Assembly: GCF_020216025.1 (NCBI RefSeq)
Contig: NZ_JAIWNC010000005.1
Location: 308,799-372,798, forward strand
DNA: 64,000 nt
Origin: Jidongwangia harbinensis
GTDB lineage: Bacteria > Actinomycetota > Actinomycetes > Mycobacteriales > Micromonosporaceae
Direction of reading: 5' to 3'
In this document: positions 53,244 to 62,083 of the stretch, piece after piece
How positions within the stretch are numbered: position 1 is the stretch's first letter
How the letters are laid out: every line of letters begins with the position of its first letter
Translations under genes and position numbers: made by a program
The notes under the pieces: model-generated
Database searches by the model: none
Seen by the model: the letters and a program-made list of their open reading frames with translations, nothing else
What the model was told of the DNA's origin: nothing

Positions 53244-53311
53244 CTGGGCACCGCCCGTCCGGCGGCGAAAATTCGGCTGACCGGCCCCGCCTGGACCGAT
53301 ACGGTCGGGCA

Positions 53312-53419
53312 ATGATCACGACGCACGCACTCCTCGCGACGGCGCTGACGCCCGCGCGAGGATCGTTGCACTCGATCCGGCTGCGCACCGGGCGTCCGGC
53401 CCTGGCCCGCGCCATGTAG
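53312..53419 (+). CDS. Putative macrolide-sensing leader peptide upstream of the erm gene
   Basis: A 35-codon ORF from ATG 53312 to TAG 53419. Codons 23-25 (53378-53386) encode Arg-Leu-Arg in the context HSIRLRTGRPAL. This matches the +x+ ribosome-arrest motif and resembles the MTHSMRLR start of the known ErmD leader. A shorter form starting at TTG 53366, behind GAGGA, would begin (M)HSIRLR. A promoter with CTGACC (53277-53282) and TACGGT (53300-53305), spacer 17, would start transcription near 53312, making the long form leaderless. The peptide's role is inferred. Confidence 0.55.
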   Translation: MITTHALLATALTPARGSLHSIRLRTGRPALARAM

Positions 53420-53464
53420 GTTTCCGCAGCTCGCGCCCCAGGGCCCCGAAGTCCTCATCCGAGA

Positions 53465-53521
53465 CGGACGGGCCGCGATGACGCCTGTCCGGGTTCGCCG
53501 CCGTCCGGCGGCAGACGGGAC
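53465..53521 (+). promoter_or_regulatory. Candidate translational attenuator hairpins before erm
   Basis: GTCCG at 53487-53491 can pair either with upstream CGGAC (53465-53469) or with downstream GGAC (53518-53521), which is part of the erm ribosome binding site. A stable GCCGCC-GTCC-GGCGGC hairpin (53497-53512) lies inside the second structure. This is the alternative-pairing layout of Erm translational attenuators; folding was done by eye only. Confidence 0.45.
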
Positions 53522-53529
53522 CTACGGCC

Positions 53530-54309
53530 ATGGCGCCAGCATCCTCACCGCGGCGGGAGCACGCCCGCACCCGCCGCGCGTTCAGTCAGAACTTCCTCTC
53601 CGACCCCGCCGCCATCCGGCGCATCGCCGACGCCGCCGGCCTGCACCGCGCCGACCTGGTGTACGAGGTCGGCGCCGGCCGAGGCCGGCTCACCACGGAA
53701 CTCATCCGGCGATCCGGACACGTCGTCGCGTACGAGGTGGATCCGCGGATGGCGGCCGCACTCCCCCGGCACGACCGGCTCACCGTGCGCGCCGAGGACT
53801 TCCTCGCGGCCGGCCCGCCACCGGAGCCGTTCACGGTGGTCGGCAACATCCCGTACGCGCTCACGTCCGCGGTCGTCGACTGGTGCCTGCGCGCTCGTAC
53901 GCTGGACCGGGCCACGCTGGTCACCCAGCTGGAGTACGCCCGCAAACGCACCGGCGACTACGGCCGCTGGTCCCGGCTCACCGTGCGGACCTGGCCGGAG
54001 GTGTCGTGGCGACTCGCCGGGCGCCTCCCGCGCACCGCGTTCCGGCCGGTACCCCGGGTGGACGGGGGCATCCTGCAGCTGACCCGGCGCCCGGCGCCGC
54101 TGGTGCAGGCGGGACTGCTGCCGGCGTACCGTGCGCTGGTCGATCTCGGTTTCACCGGCCTGGGCGGCTCCCTGCACGCCACGCTCAGCCGCCGGTACGG
54201 CGGGCGGCGGGTGGCGGCGGCCTTCCGGGCGACCCGGCTCGGCACCGATCTGCCGGTCGGCGCGGTGTGGCCGGAGCAGTGGCTGACGCTGTTCCGCCTG
54301 CTCCGCTGA
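53530..54309 (+). CDS. 23S rRNA (adenine-N6) methyltransferase, Erm family
   Basis: A 259-residue Rossmann methyltransferase. The N-terminus TRRAFSQNFLSDPAAIRRI, the SAM site YEVGAGRGRLTTEL, and catalytic VGNIPYALTSAVVDWCL are shared by Erm and KsgA. The following QLEYARKRTGDYGRWSRL and the C-terminal RPVPRVDGGILQL place it with Erm. Erm enzymes methylate A2058 of 23S rRNA and give macrolide-lincosamide-streptogramin B resistance. ATG 53530 has GGGAC upstream. It is preceded by a leader ORF and hairpins and is bracketed by palindromic repeats. Confidence 0.87.
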   Translation: MAPASSPRREHARTRRAFSQNFLSDPAAIRRIADAAGLHRADLVYEVGAGRGRLTTELIRRSGHVVAYEVDPRMAAALPRHDRLTVRAEDFLAAGPPPEPFTVVGNIPYALTSAVVDWCLRARTLDRATLVTQLEYARKRTGDYGRWSRLTVRTWPEVSWRLAGRLPRTAFRPVPRVDGGILQLTRRPAPLVQAGLLPAYRALVDLGFTGLGGSLHATLSRRYGGRRVAAAFRATRLGTDLPVGAVWPEQWLTLFRLLR

Positions 54310-54321
54310 CCTCTCAAGATC

Positions 54322-54409
54322 AACGCCAGTGGAACACCAACGTCGTTATCGACCCGCCATTCCGGCGTTGGTGTTCCAGTGGAGCGCTCCACTGGAACAC
54401 CAACGCCGT
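54322..54409. repeat. Dispersed palindromic repeat, copy 3 plus an isolated half copy
   Basis: A 46-bp perfect palindrome at 54364-54409 (arm starting CGGCGTTGGTGTTCCAGTGG; centre AGC|GCT). It is preceded by a half copy at 54322-54342 that includes CAGTGGAACACCAACG. It lies between the convergent erm and discoidin genes and could also act as a terminator. Confidence 0.88.
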
Positions 54410-57400
54410 CAGCCCAGCACCGCGCACTCGGTCAGTTCGGCGTCGCCGGCCTGCCAGCCGTCGACCACCACCGCGACGTACCGGGCGGACACCCGCACCG
54501 GGGCCGCCACCACCCGGCCCGGCTTCGGCAGCCGCGCCACCGGCGTGTACGTCAGGCCGTCCGTGGACCGTTCCAGCCGCACCGGCCGCCGCCGTCCGCC
54601 GGTCCAGGTCAGCCGGATCGCGGTGAGGTCACGCACCCGGCCCAGGTCCACCACCATCCGGCCGGCCGGGCCGGGCCGCCAGGAGGTACGGGCGTCGCCG
54701 TCCACCGCGCGGCCCGGTGACGTCATGCCCACCGGCAACGGCGACGTGGGGAACGTGGTGCGGCCGCGGGCGTGGTCCGACGTCGGCGTCACCGGCCGCC
54801 CGGCCGGCACGGTCAGCGCGCGGGACCGGCCGGCCGGCACGCGGATGCGCGCGGACCAGGGGCCGGACCGCAGGGTCACGGTGGCCGCGTAGTCGCCCGG
54901 CGCGGTGACCGTCACGTGGTGCGAGTCGGTCACCTGGAAGCGGGTGCCCACCGGCGCGAAGCCGTCCACGGTGAACCGGGGCGGCTCGACCCGGGCGGTG
55001 CCGGCCGGCTGGGACACGGTCCAGGTCATCCCGTCCCGTTGCACCACCTGGGTGCCGAGGTAGAGGCGCCGGCTGCCGGGCAGGGTGACGGTGGCACCGG
55101 CGAACCCCTCCGGCGTGAGGTTGAAGACGCTCAGGTAGCCGTCCGCGTCGCTGACCCGGAGCCCGTCCGGTGCGGTGGGTGCGCGCCGGGCGGCCGCCGC
55201 GGCCAGGTCGACCGTGCGGTCGGCGTACCCCTCGATGGTCGTGGGTCCGGCCGGGCCGGATGCGGCGATGACGCCGGTCGCGGTCACCGTGATCGGCCGT
55301 TCGGTGTCCCGGATCACCAGTCCGGCCCGGCCGTCGATGTCGACCCAGCCGCCGTGCAGCGCGAACGCCTGCGGCACGGTCACCGCGTCGGTCCAGATCA
55401 CCGCGTCGGTGGAGGTCTGCACGACGTACCGGGTGCCGTACGCGGCCTCCCAGTGCAGCCGCACGCCGGACACCGTCACCGTGGAGCCGAGGTCGACGGC
55501 CAGCCAGCTGTCCGCCCGGCCGCGTTCCGTCCGGTCCACCGCCCAGCGGGTTTCCGGGTTTCCGTCGGTGGCGTTGTACGCCGGATACGTGACGTCGGAC
55601 GAGGACGCCGTGGCGAGTGCGCCCTGGGCCAGGTCGGCGCCGTCGGCGTCGAGCACGCTGATCGTCCACATCGAATAGCCGTACTGGTTGGCCGCCTGGC
55701 GGCCGAGCATCCGCACGTAGCGGGCCTGCCGGGGCGGGAAGGCCAGTTCGTCGATCCCGCCGTCGCCGCCACCGCCGCCGCTGCCGCTCAGATGGAGGCG
55801 GCTGGCGTCGCTGGCGAACGTGCGTTCGCCGGTCAGGCCGGGTACGCCCGGCATGGCCAGGTTGAACAGCGTGAGCCCGCCCTCGTCCACGCCGAGGCCG
55901 CTGCTGGCGTAGACCACCGTGCCGGTCGGCAGCGTGGTGTAGCCGGCGTACTCCTCGCCGTAGGCCAGCACGGTCGCGGTCGCGTCGGCGCCGTCCCGTT
56001 CGGCCTGGTACGTAGTGGTCCAGGTGGCGGTCGGCGCGTGCACGCCGGCCGGCAGGAACGCCGCCGCCCGGGTGTCGACGAGCCAGTTGTCGTGCTGCGG
56101 CTGCCAGAGGAGACGTTCGAACCCGGACTTGGTGACGGCGGCGGCGAAGGCGTTCGGGGTCTGCTGCACGGTCAGCCCGACGGCCGGCCCGAAGTCGCGG
56201 GTGCCGGCCGCGCCGGCGAAGAACGCGGCCGGGGACACCGGCGGGGTGGGGGTGCCGCGGTGGCGGTGGAACAGGTACGCGATGGCGAGTTCGGCGCGGG
56301 CCTCCGGCTCGTACTTCTCCTCGCCGCTGAACTTGGTGAGCCGGTACGCGGGCGCGTGCCGCAGGTACGGCTCCAGCCGGGCGACCAGGTCGGCCTCGGC
56401 CCGGGCCGCGTCCGGGTCGCCCTGCACCTGGGCCAGGAAGGCGAGCGGCAGCACGTCCCGGCCGTACAGGTGGTAGCGGTCCGCGACCATCGGCATCACC
56501 GGTTCACCGGCGTCGCTGGCCAGCAGTTTCAGCGTGTCCCAGAGCTGGCGGCCGTTCGGCTGCCGGGTCAGCACCTCGGGCAGCGGCTTGCCGGCGGCCA
56601 GGAAGTGGATCGCCACCCGGCCCGCGGTACGCCACAGCTCGGCCTGGTAGTGCGGGTGTGCGGCGTCGTGGTTCTCCACGATGAACGTGTCGTGGATGTT
56701 GTGCGCCTTGCTGCGTTCCCGGATCGGCAGCCCGTCCACCCGCGCCGGGTTCGCCCGGTCCGCGGCGGGCAGCGCGCTGGCGTTGGTCATCCACTGCAGG
56801 AACCGTTCGCGCAGGACCCTGTCGTTGCCGGTGCCCCACGCCAGGCCGGGGGCGATCGCCTGGGCGTACACCCCCATCTCCTCGAGTTTGGTGTCGCCGG
56901 TGAACGCGCCGGCGAGCCCGTTCGGCGTCCAGCCCCCGCTCAGCGGGTCGTTGCCCACACCCAGACCGGCCGCGTACGCCGCCTGCCCGGTCGCGATGGC
57001 CTGGACGTGGTTCCGGGTGCCGTCCTCCAGGTCGGCCCAGAGGATCCGCGCGGCGAGGATGAAGTAGAGCTCGAACGTGGAGTCCCAGAACAGCTGCCGT
57101 CCCCACCCGGTGCCGCCGGCCAGCCGGTTGGTGGCGGCGTACCGCTTGATGGTGGCGAGCGTGCGGTCCCTCAGCACGGTGCGTGTCACGCCGGCGAGTT
57201 CCGCGTCGTAGTCCTCGACGGTGAGCAGAACCGCGTTGCCGAGCACCGCGGTGAACCGGAAGTCGGCGGCCCGGTACGCGCCGATGCCCGGGTCCCACTG
57301 CTGCTCCACCCAGCGGGTGTGCAGGTGGAGCAGCCGGTGGTAGGCGTCGGCGACCGGATCGGCGGCGGGCCGCGACCAGGGGAGCCGTCGGGTCGCCGCG

Positions 57401-57483
57401 CCGGCGGCGGGCGGACCGGCGGCGAGTGCCCCACCGAGCGCGCCGCCGAGCGCGAAGAACTGGCGGCGGGACAGCGGCACCAT
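54409..57483 (-). CDS. Tat-exported discoidin-domain (F5/8 type C) protein, possible glycoside-active enzyme
   Basis: A 1024-residue protein. The twin-arginine signal is LSRRQFFALGGALGG. The N-terminal half (about residues 50-430) is alpha-helical with many Trp and aromatic residues (GGTGWGRQLFWDSTFELYF), suggesting an (alpha/alpha)-barrel hydrolase or lyase; no family is claimed. A beta-rich domain follows, then an F5/8 C domain (about 590-700; NATDGNPETRWAVD, SWLAVDLGSTVTV), further beta domains, and a second F5/8 C-like domain at the end (about 910-1020; AVDGDARTSWRPGP). Discoidin domains usually bind glycans. GGAGG lies five nt before ATG 57483. No operon partner. Confidence 0.8.
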   Translation of the reverse strand: MVPLSRRQFFALGGALGGALAAGPPAAGAATRRLPWSRPAADPVADAYHRLLHLHTRWVEQQWDPGIGAYRAADFRFTAVLGNAVLLTVEDYDAELAGVTRTVLRDRTLATIKRYAATNRLAGGTGWGRQLFWDSTFELYFILAARILWADLEDGTRNHVQAIATGQAAYAAGLGVGNDPLSGGWTPNGLAGAFTGDTKLEEMGVYAQAIAPGLAWGTGNDRVLRERFLQWMTNASALPAADRANPARVDGLPIRERSKAHNIHDTFIVENHDAAHPHYQAELWRTAGRVAIHFLAAGKPLPEVLTRQPNGRQLWDTLKLLASDAGEPVMPMVADRYHLYGRDVLPLAFLAQVQGDPDAARAEADLVARLEPYLRHAPAYRLTKFSGEEKYEPEARAELAIAYLFHRHRGTPTPPVSPAAFFAGAAGTRDFGPAVGLTVQQTPNAFAAAVTKSGFERLLWQPQHDNWLVDTRAAAFLPAGVHAPTATWTTTYQAERDGADATATVLAYGEEYAGYTTLPTGTVVYASSGLGVDEGGLTLFNLAMPGVPGLTGERTFASDASRLHLSGSGGGGGDGGIDELAFPPRQARYVRMLGRQAANQYGYSMWTISVLDADGADLAQGALATASSSDVTYPAYNATDGNPETRWAVDRTERGRADSWLAVDLGSTVTVSGVRLHWEAAYGTRYVVQTSTDAVIWTDAVTVPQAFALHGGWVDIDGRAGLVIRDTERPITVTATGVIAASGPAGPTTIEGYADRTVDLAAAAARRAPTAPDGLRVSDADGYLSVFNLTPEGFAGATVTLPGSRRLYLGTQVVQRDGMTWTVSQPAGTARVEPPRFTVDGFAPVGTRFQVTDSHHVTVTAPGDYAATVTLRSGPWSARIRVPAGRSRALTVPAGRPVTPTSDHARGRTTFPTSPLPVGMTSPGRAVDGDARTSWRPGPAGRMVVDLGRVRDLTAIRLTWTGGRRRPVRLERSTDGLTYTPVARLPKPGRVVAAPVRVSARYVAVVVDGWQAGDAELTECAVLG

Positions 57484-57567
57484 GAAACCTCCACGGTGAG
57501 GGGATAGCGAGCCGAAGGTGGGGAAGCTTAACTCCTGCCCCAATCGTCCATCTCGTACCGTCCGGTG

Positions 57568-58632
57568 TCAGGAGGTACGGCGGCGGCGCCGGAACGGATC
57601 GGTCAGCGCCACCGGCTGGTAGCCGCGGTCGGCCGGGTTCACCGTCGTACCGGGCGGCACGATCTCGTCGATCCGGTCCAGGATGTCGGTGCTCAATGTC
57701 ACGTCCGCGGCACCGAGCTGGGATTCCAGGTGCGCCATCGTCCGCGGGCCGATGATCGGCGCGGTCACCGCGGGGTGCTGCAGGACGAACGCGATCGCCA
57801 TGTGCACCAGGGAGATCCCGGCCTCGTCGGCGAGCTTGCCGAGCGCGTCGGCGGCGTCCAGCTTGCGCTGGTTGGCCGGGATGGACAGGTCGTAGCGGGC
57901 GGGGATGCGGTCGCGGCGGTTGGACCGCGGCGCCTCCTGGCCCCGGCGGTATCCGCCGCTGAGCCACCCGGCGGCCAGCGGGCTCCACGGGATCACGCCC
58001 ATGCCGTACCGCTCGGCGACCGGCAGCACGTCGGCCTCGATGCCGCGGACCAGCATCGAGTACGGCGGCTGTTCGGTGGTGAACCGGCCGAGCCCGCGCC
58101 GTTCCGCGACCCAGTGCGCCTCGACGAGTTCGTGCGCCGGGTACGTGGAACAGCCGAACGCCCGGATCTTGCCCTGCCGCTGCAGGTCGGTGAGCGCGGA
58201 CAGGGTCTCCTCGATGTCGGTCGCCGGGTCCGGCCGGTGCACCTGGTACAGGTCGATCCAGTCGGTGCCCAGGCGGCGCAGGCTCTCCTCCACCTCGCGC
58301 ACGATCCAGCGCCGCGAGTTGCCCCGCCGGTTCGGGTCGCCGGTGGTGCCCGCCGGTGCGTCGACCGGCACGCCCATCTGCGCGTGCACCTTGGTGGCCA
58401 GGATCACGTCGTCGCGGCGGCCGCCGGCCAGCGCCTTGCCGACGATGATCTCGGATTCGCCCTGCGAGTACATGTCCGCGGTGTCGATGAAGTTGATGCC
58501 GGCGTCCAGCGCCCGGTGGATGATCGTGATCGACGTGTCGTGGTCCGGTTCTCCCCAGGCGCCGAACATCATCGCTCCCAGGCAGAGCGGGCTGACCTGC
58601 ATTCCGGTACGTCCGAGGCTGCGATATTCCAT
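57568..58632 (-). CDS. Aldo/keto reductase
   Basis: A 354-residue TIM-barrel NADPH-dependent reductase. Catalytic residues are visible: Asp and Tyr in FIDTADMYSQGESE, Lys in ILATKVH and His in YQVHRPDP. The cofactor loop is IIGPRTMAHLESQL. The substrate is unknown. ATG 58632 precedes the family start YRSLGRTG. It shares a strand with nhaA, 9 bp downstream of its stop. Confidence 0.92.
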   Translation of the reverse strand: MEYRSLGRTGMQVSPLCLGAMMFGAWGEPDHDTSITIIHRALDAGINFIDTADMYSQGESEIIVGKALAGGRRDDVILATKVHAQMGVPVDAPAGTTGDPNRRGNSRRWIVREVEESLRRLGTDWIDLYQVHRPDPATDIEETLSALTDLQRQGKIRAFGCSTYPAHELVEAHWVAERRGLGRFTTEQPPYSMLVRGIEADVLPVAERYGMGVIPWSPLAAGWLSGGYRRGQEAPRSNRRDRIPARYDLSIPANQRKLDAADALGKLADEAGISLVHMAIAFVLQHPAVTAPIIGPRTMAHLESQLGAADVTLSTDILDRIDEIVPPGTTVNPADRGYQPVALTDPFRRRRRTS

Positions 58633-58641
58633 GCCCCGAAC

Positions 58642-59919
58642 CTATGCGCCCCGGTGCTCTTCGAACACATCCGGTACGCCGTCGGCGTTCAGGTCGACCG
58701 CCTCCTCGGCGCACAACCGGCGGTAGTGCCGGTTGCGGACCCGCAGCACCACGGCGGCGAGCAGCGCGGCGAGCAGCGAGCCGGCCAGCACGCCGATTTT
58801 CGCCTGGTCGTCGCGGGCGGTGCCGGCGCCGTACGCCAGCTCCCCGATGAGCAGCGACACGGTGAAGCCGATCCCGCCGAGCAACGCCAGCCCGAAGACG
58901 TCCCACCAGCTCAGCCCGTCGGCGAGCCGGGCCCGGGTGAACCGCTGCACCAGCCAGGTGGCCGCGGTGATGCCGATCGTCTTGCCGAGCACCAGCGCCA
59001 GCACGATGCCGACGGTGACGGAGGCGGTCAGGTCGCCGCCGGCCACGGTGACCCCGGCGGCGAAGAACGCGAACACCGGCACCGCCACCCCGGCCGACAG
59101 CGGCCGCCACCGGTGCTCGAAGTGTTCGGCCAGTCCCGGCCCTTCGCCCGCGGCCCGCCGTCGGACCGGGACGGCGAACGCCAGCAGCACGCCCGCCACC
59201 GTGGCGTGCACCCCGGAGGCGTGCACGAGCACCCAGGTCGCCCCCGCCAGCGGTAGCAGCAGCCACCAGGACCGCACCCGTCGTTGCACCAGCACGGCGA
59301 ACACGGCCAGCGGCAGCAGCGCCGCGGCCAGCGGGAGCACCGCCAGGGAACTGGAGTAGAAGATCGCGATGATGGTGATCGCCAGCAGGTCGTCGACCAC
59401 CGCGAGGGTGAGCAGGAACGTCCGCATGGCGCTGGGCAGATGGGTGCTGAGCACGCCCAGCACGGCCAGCGCGAACGCGATGTCGGTGGCGGTCGGCACG
59501 GCCCAGCCGCGCAGCGCGCCGGCCGTACCGGCGTTCACCGCCACGAACACCAGTGCCGGGACCACCATGCCGCCGACCGCGGCGGCCACCGGCAGCGCGG
59601 CCCGCCGCGGGTCCCGCAGGTCACCCGCGACGAACTCGCGCTTCAGCTCCAGGCCCGCGACGAAGAAGAAGATCGCCAGCAGGCCGTCGGCGGCCCAGGT
59701 GGCCAGCGTCAGGTCGAGATGCCAGGAGGCCGGCCCGATCTGGTACGCGGCCAGATCGCGGTAGGCCTGCCGCCACGGTGAGTTGGCCCACACCAGCGCG
59801 ACCACCGCGGCGCCGAGCAGCAGTAGTCCGCCGGTGGTCTCGGTGCGGAGGACATCACCGATCCGGCGGACCTCGGTCCAGCTGCCGCGGCCGAACAGGG
59901 TGGTGTGCTTGGTGGCCAA
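58642..59919 (-). CDS. nhaA: Na+/H+ antiporter NhaA
   Basis: A 425-residue protein with about twelve membrane helices. NhaA motifs: [37 protein letters not shown], and the ion-binding [15 protein letters not shown] with the paired Asp residues. It exports Na+ for protons. The C-terminal tail ends [16 protein letters not shown] 59919. A 67-bp gap separates it from the upstream SDR gene. Confidence 0.94.
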   Translation of the reverse strand: MATKHTTLFGRGSWTEVRRIGDVLRTETTGGLLLLGAAVVALVWANSPWRQAYRDLAAYQIGPASWHLDLTLATWAADGLLAIFFFVAGLELKREFVAGDLRDPRRAALPVAAAVGGMVVPALVFVAVNAGTAGALRGWAVPTATDIAFALAVLGVLSTHLPSAMRTFLLTLAVVDDLLAITIIAIFYSSSLAVLPLAAALLPLAVFAVLVQRRVRSWWLLLPLAGATWVLVHASGVHATVAGVLLAFAVPVRRRAAGEGPGLAEHFEHRWRPLSAGVAVPVFAFFAAGVTVAGGDLTASVTVGIVLALVLGKTIGITAATWLVQRFTRARLADGLSWWDVFGLALLGGIGFTVSLLIGELAYGAGTARDDQAKIGVLAGSLLAALLAAVVLRVRNRHYRRLCAEEAVDLNADGVPDVFEEHRGA

Positions 59920-59986
59920 GAAAAACCTCCGGAGGGGTCGCCGACGACGTCGCCGACCAGACTTCCCGGCACACCCTGGCTACAGC

Positions 59987-60793
59987 CTACTGGTCGCCGG
60001 ACCCGGGTTCGGCCATCCGGCCGTGCATCTTCGCCTTGGCGCTGTCCGGCATGACCTTGGCGGCGGCGCCCTGCACCTTGGTCTTCACCGAGCCGGCGAC
60101 GACCTTCTCCTTGTCCTTCATGAGTGCCTCGAAGCCCTGCTTGGCGACCACCGCGGGGTCGTCCTTCTTACCGGCGCCGACCCGGGTGTCGTCTATCTCG
60201 GCGCGGTGGAAGAAATTCGTGTCGGTGGGCCCGGGCATCAGCGAGGTGATCACCACGTCGGTGTCGGAGAGTTCCTCGCGCAGCGCCTCGGCGAAGGACT
60301 GCACGAACGACTTGGACGCGTTGTACACCGCCTGGTAGGTGCCGGGCATGGTGGACGCGATCGAGGACGTGAACAGCACCCGGCCGGCGTTGCGGGCCAC
60401 CATGTCGGGCAGGACCCGCTTGGCCAGGTGCACGGTCGAGGTGACGTTGACGTCGATGACGTTCAGTTCCTCCCGCAGGTCGGTCTGGCGGGTGAAGTCG
60501 CCGCCGATGCCGCGCCCGGCGTTCAGCGCCAGCGCGTCCACCGGGCGGCCGGTGGCGAGCACGGCCGCGTAGACCTCTTCCACGCCGTCGTACGTGGCCA
60601 GGTCGGCGCGGACCGCCACCACCTGGTTCTGTCCGTCCCGCCGCAGGTCGGCCGCGGTCTCCTCGATGACCGCGTCCTCCGCGGTGACCAGCACGTCGAA
60701 GCCGTTCTGGACGAACTGCTTGGCGAGTTCGTACCCGATGCCACTGGACGCGCCGGTCACCACGGCAAACGGATTGCCAGTTGGTGTCGTCAT
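59987..60793 (-). CDS. Short-chain dehydrogenase/reductase
   Basis: A 268-residue SDR: cofactor motif VVTGASSGIGYELA, LNAGRGIGG, Ser in LFTSSIASTMPG, and the catalytic YNASKSFVQSF. The C-terminal extension is Lys-rich with KTKVQGAAAKV. The substrate is unknown. ATG 60793 has AAGGAGG at good spacing. It is divergent from the alcohol dehydrogenase across 90 bp. Confidence 0.9.
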   Translation of the reverse strand: MTTPTGNPFAVVTGASSGIGYELAKQFVQNGFDVLVTAEDAVIEETAADLRRDGQNQVVAVRADLATYDGVEEVYAAVLATGRPVDALALNAGRGIGGDFTRQTDLREELNVIDVNVTSTVHLAKRVLPDMVARNAGRVLFTSSIASTMPGTYQAVYNASKSFVQSFAEALREELSDTDVVITSLMPGPTDTNFFHRAEIDDTRVGAGKKDDPAVVAKQGFEALMKDKEKVVAGSVKTKVQGAAAKVMPDSAKAKMHGRMAEPGSGDQ

Positions 60794-60883
60794 GTCGTAC
60801 CTCCTTGTCAGTGCCGACTGACTGCCCGCGAGCGACCGGTCTAATCCCGGAATATCCGGGCGCACGGCGGGCACACCTACGTC

Positions 60884-62068
60884 ATGAGAGCTCTGACCTG
60901 GCAAGGCACGCAGAAGGTGTCCGTGGAGACGGTCCCGGACCCCAAGATCCAAGAGCCGACCGACGCGATCGTACGCATCACCTCGACCGCGATCTGCGGC
61001 TCCGACCTGCACCTTTACGACACGCTCGGGATGTTCCTCGACAAGGGGGACGTGCTGGGCCACGAGCCGATGGGCATCGTCGAGGAGGTGGGTCCCGAGG
61101 TGACCCACATCCGGCCCGGCGACCGGGTGGTCATCCCGTTCAACATCTCCTGCGGGTACTGCTTCATGTGCAGCCGCGGCTTCTTCGCCCAGTGCGAGAC
61201 CACCCAGGTGAAGGAGCACCACAAGGGCGCTTCGCTGTTCGGCTACACCAAGCTGTACGGCCAGGTGCCCGGCGGCCAGGCCGAGTACCTGCGGGTCCCG
61301 CAGGCGCACTTCGGGCCGATCAAGGTGCCGGACGGCCATCCGGACGAGCGTTACCTGTTCCTCTCCGACGTGCTGACCACCTCGTGGCAGGCGGTGAAGT
61401 GGGCGGACGTGACGCCCGGCTGTACCACCTTCGTCACCGGCCTCGGCCCGATCGGCCAGATGAGCGCCCGGATCGCCCGGTACCTCGGCGCGGAGCGGGT
61501 GATCGCCACCGACAACGTGCCGGAGCGCGTCGAGATGGCCCGCCGGAACGGCATCGAGGTGCTGAACTTCGACGAGGTCGACGACGTGCCCGCGGCGGTG
61601 CTGGAGATGACGAACGGCCGCGGCGCGGACAACGTCATCGAGGCGGTCGGCATGGAGGCGCACGGCACGCCGTTCCAGGAGTTCGCCCAGCGAGCCGCCG
61701 GCCTGCTGCCGGACGCGGTCGCGCGCAAGGCGATCGACAAGGCCGGCGTGGACCGGCTGGCGGCACTGCGTACCGCGTTCGCCGCGGTCCGGCGGGCCGG
61801 CACGGTGTCCATCATCGGCGTGTACGGCGGGCAGGCGGACCCGATCCCGATGTTCGACCTGTTCGACAAGGGCGTCACGCTGCGGATGGGACAGGCGCAC
61901 GTCAAGCAGCACGTCGACGAGATCATGCCGCTGCTGACCGGCGACGACGACCCGCTCGGCGTGGACGACCTGGTCACCCACCGGGTGCCGCTGGACGAGG
62001 CGCCGCACGCGTACGACATCTTCAAGAACAAGCAGGACGGGTGCATCAAGGTCGTCCTCAAGCCCTGA
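60884..62068 (+). CDS. Zinc-dependent alcohol dehydrogenase (formaldehyde-dehydrogenase-like)
   Basis: A 394-residue medium-chain dehydrogenase. Catalytic zinc: CGSDLHLY and GHEPMGIVEEVG. Structural zinc cluster: ISCGYCFMCSRGFFAQC. NAD motif: GLGPIGQMSARIARYLG. The long form with inserted AQRAAGLLPDAVARKA resembles glutathione-independent formaldehyde dehydrogenases, but the natural substrate is not clear. The divergent SDR may be a functional partner. Confidence 0.91.
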   Translation: MRALTWQGTQKVSVETVPDPKIQEPTDAIVRITSTAICGSDLHLYDTLGMFLDKGDVLGHEPMGIVEEVGPEVTHIRPGDRVVIPFNISCGYCFMCSRGFFAQCETTQVKEHHKGASLFGYTKLYGQVPGGQAEYLRVPQAHFGPIKVPDGHPDERYLFLSDVLTTSWQAVKWADVTPGCTTFVTGLGPIGQMSARIARYLGAERVIATDNVPERVEMARRNGIEVLNFDEVDDVPAAVLEMTNGRGADNVIEAVGMEAHGTPFQEFAQRAAGLLPDAVARKAIDKAGVDRLAALRTAFAAVRRAGTVSIIGVYGGQADPIPMFDLFDKGVTLRMGQAHVKQHVDEIMPLLTGDDDPLGVDDLVTHRVPLDEAPHAYDIFKNKQDGCIKVVLKP

Positions 62069-62083
62069 CCCCACACTGGACGG

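Noticed and set aside
51554..53311. Long plus-strand frame antisense to glyA and joined to the erm leader peptide
   Set aside because: Antisense shadow of serine hydroxymethyltransferase; only the terminal part from 53312 is plausible as a leader peptide.
53530..54309. Reading this gene as rsmA/ksgA (16S rRNA dimethyltransferase)
   Set aside because: The post-catalytic region (QLEYARKRTGDYGRWSRL), the 259-residue length and the leader peptide fit Erm; housekeeping rsmA is usually beside ispE or tatD.
54364..54409. Palindrome as a simple bidirectional terminator
   Set aside because: It may act so, but the same core occurs between divergent promoters at 53196 and inside a coding end at 14974, so a repeat family is the better description.
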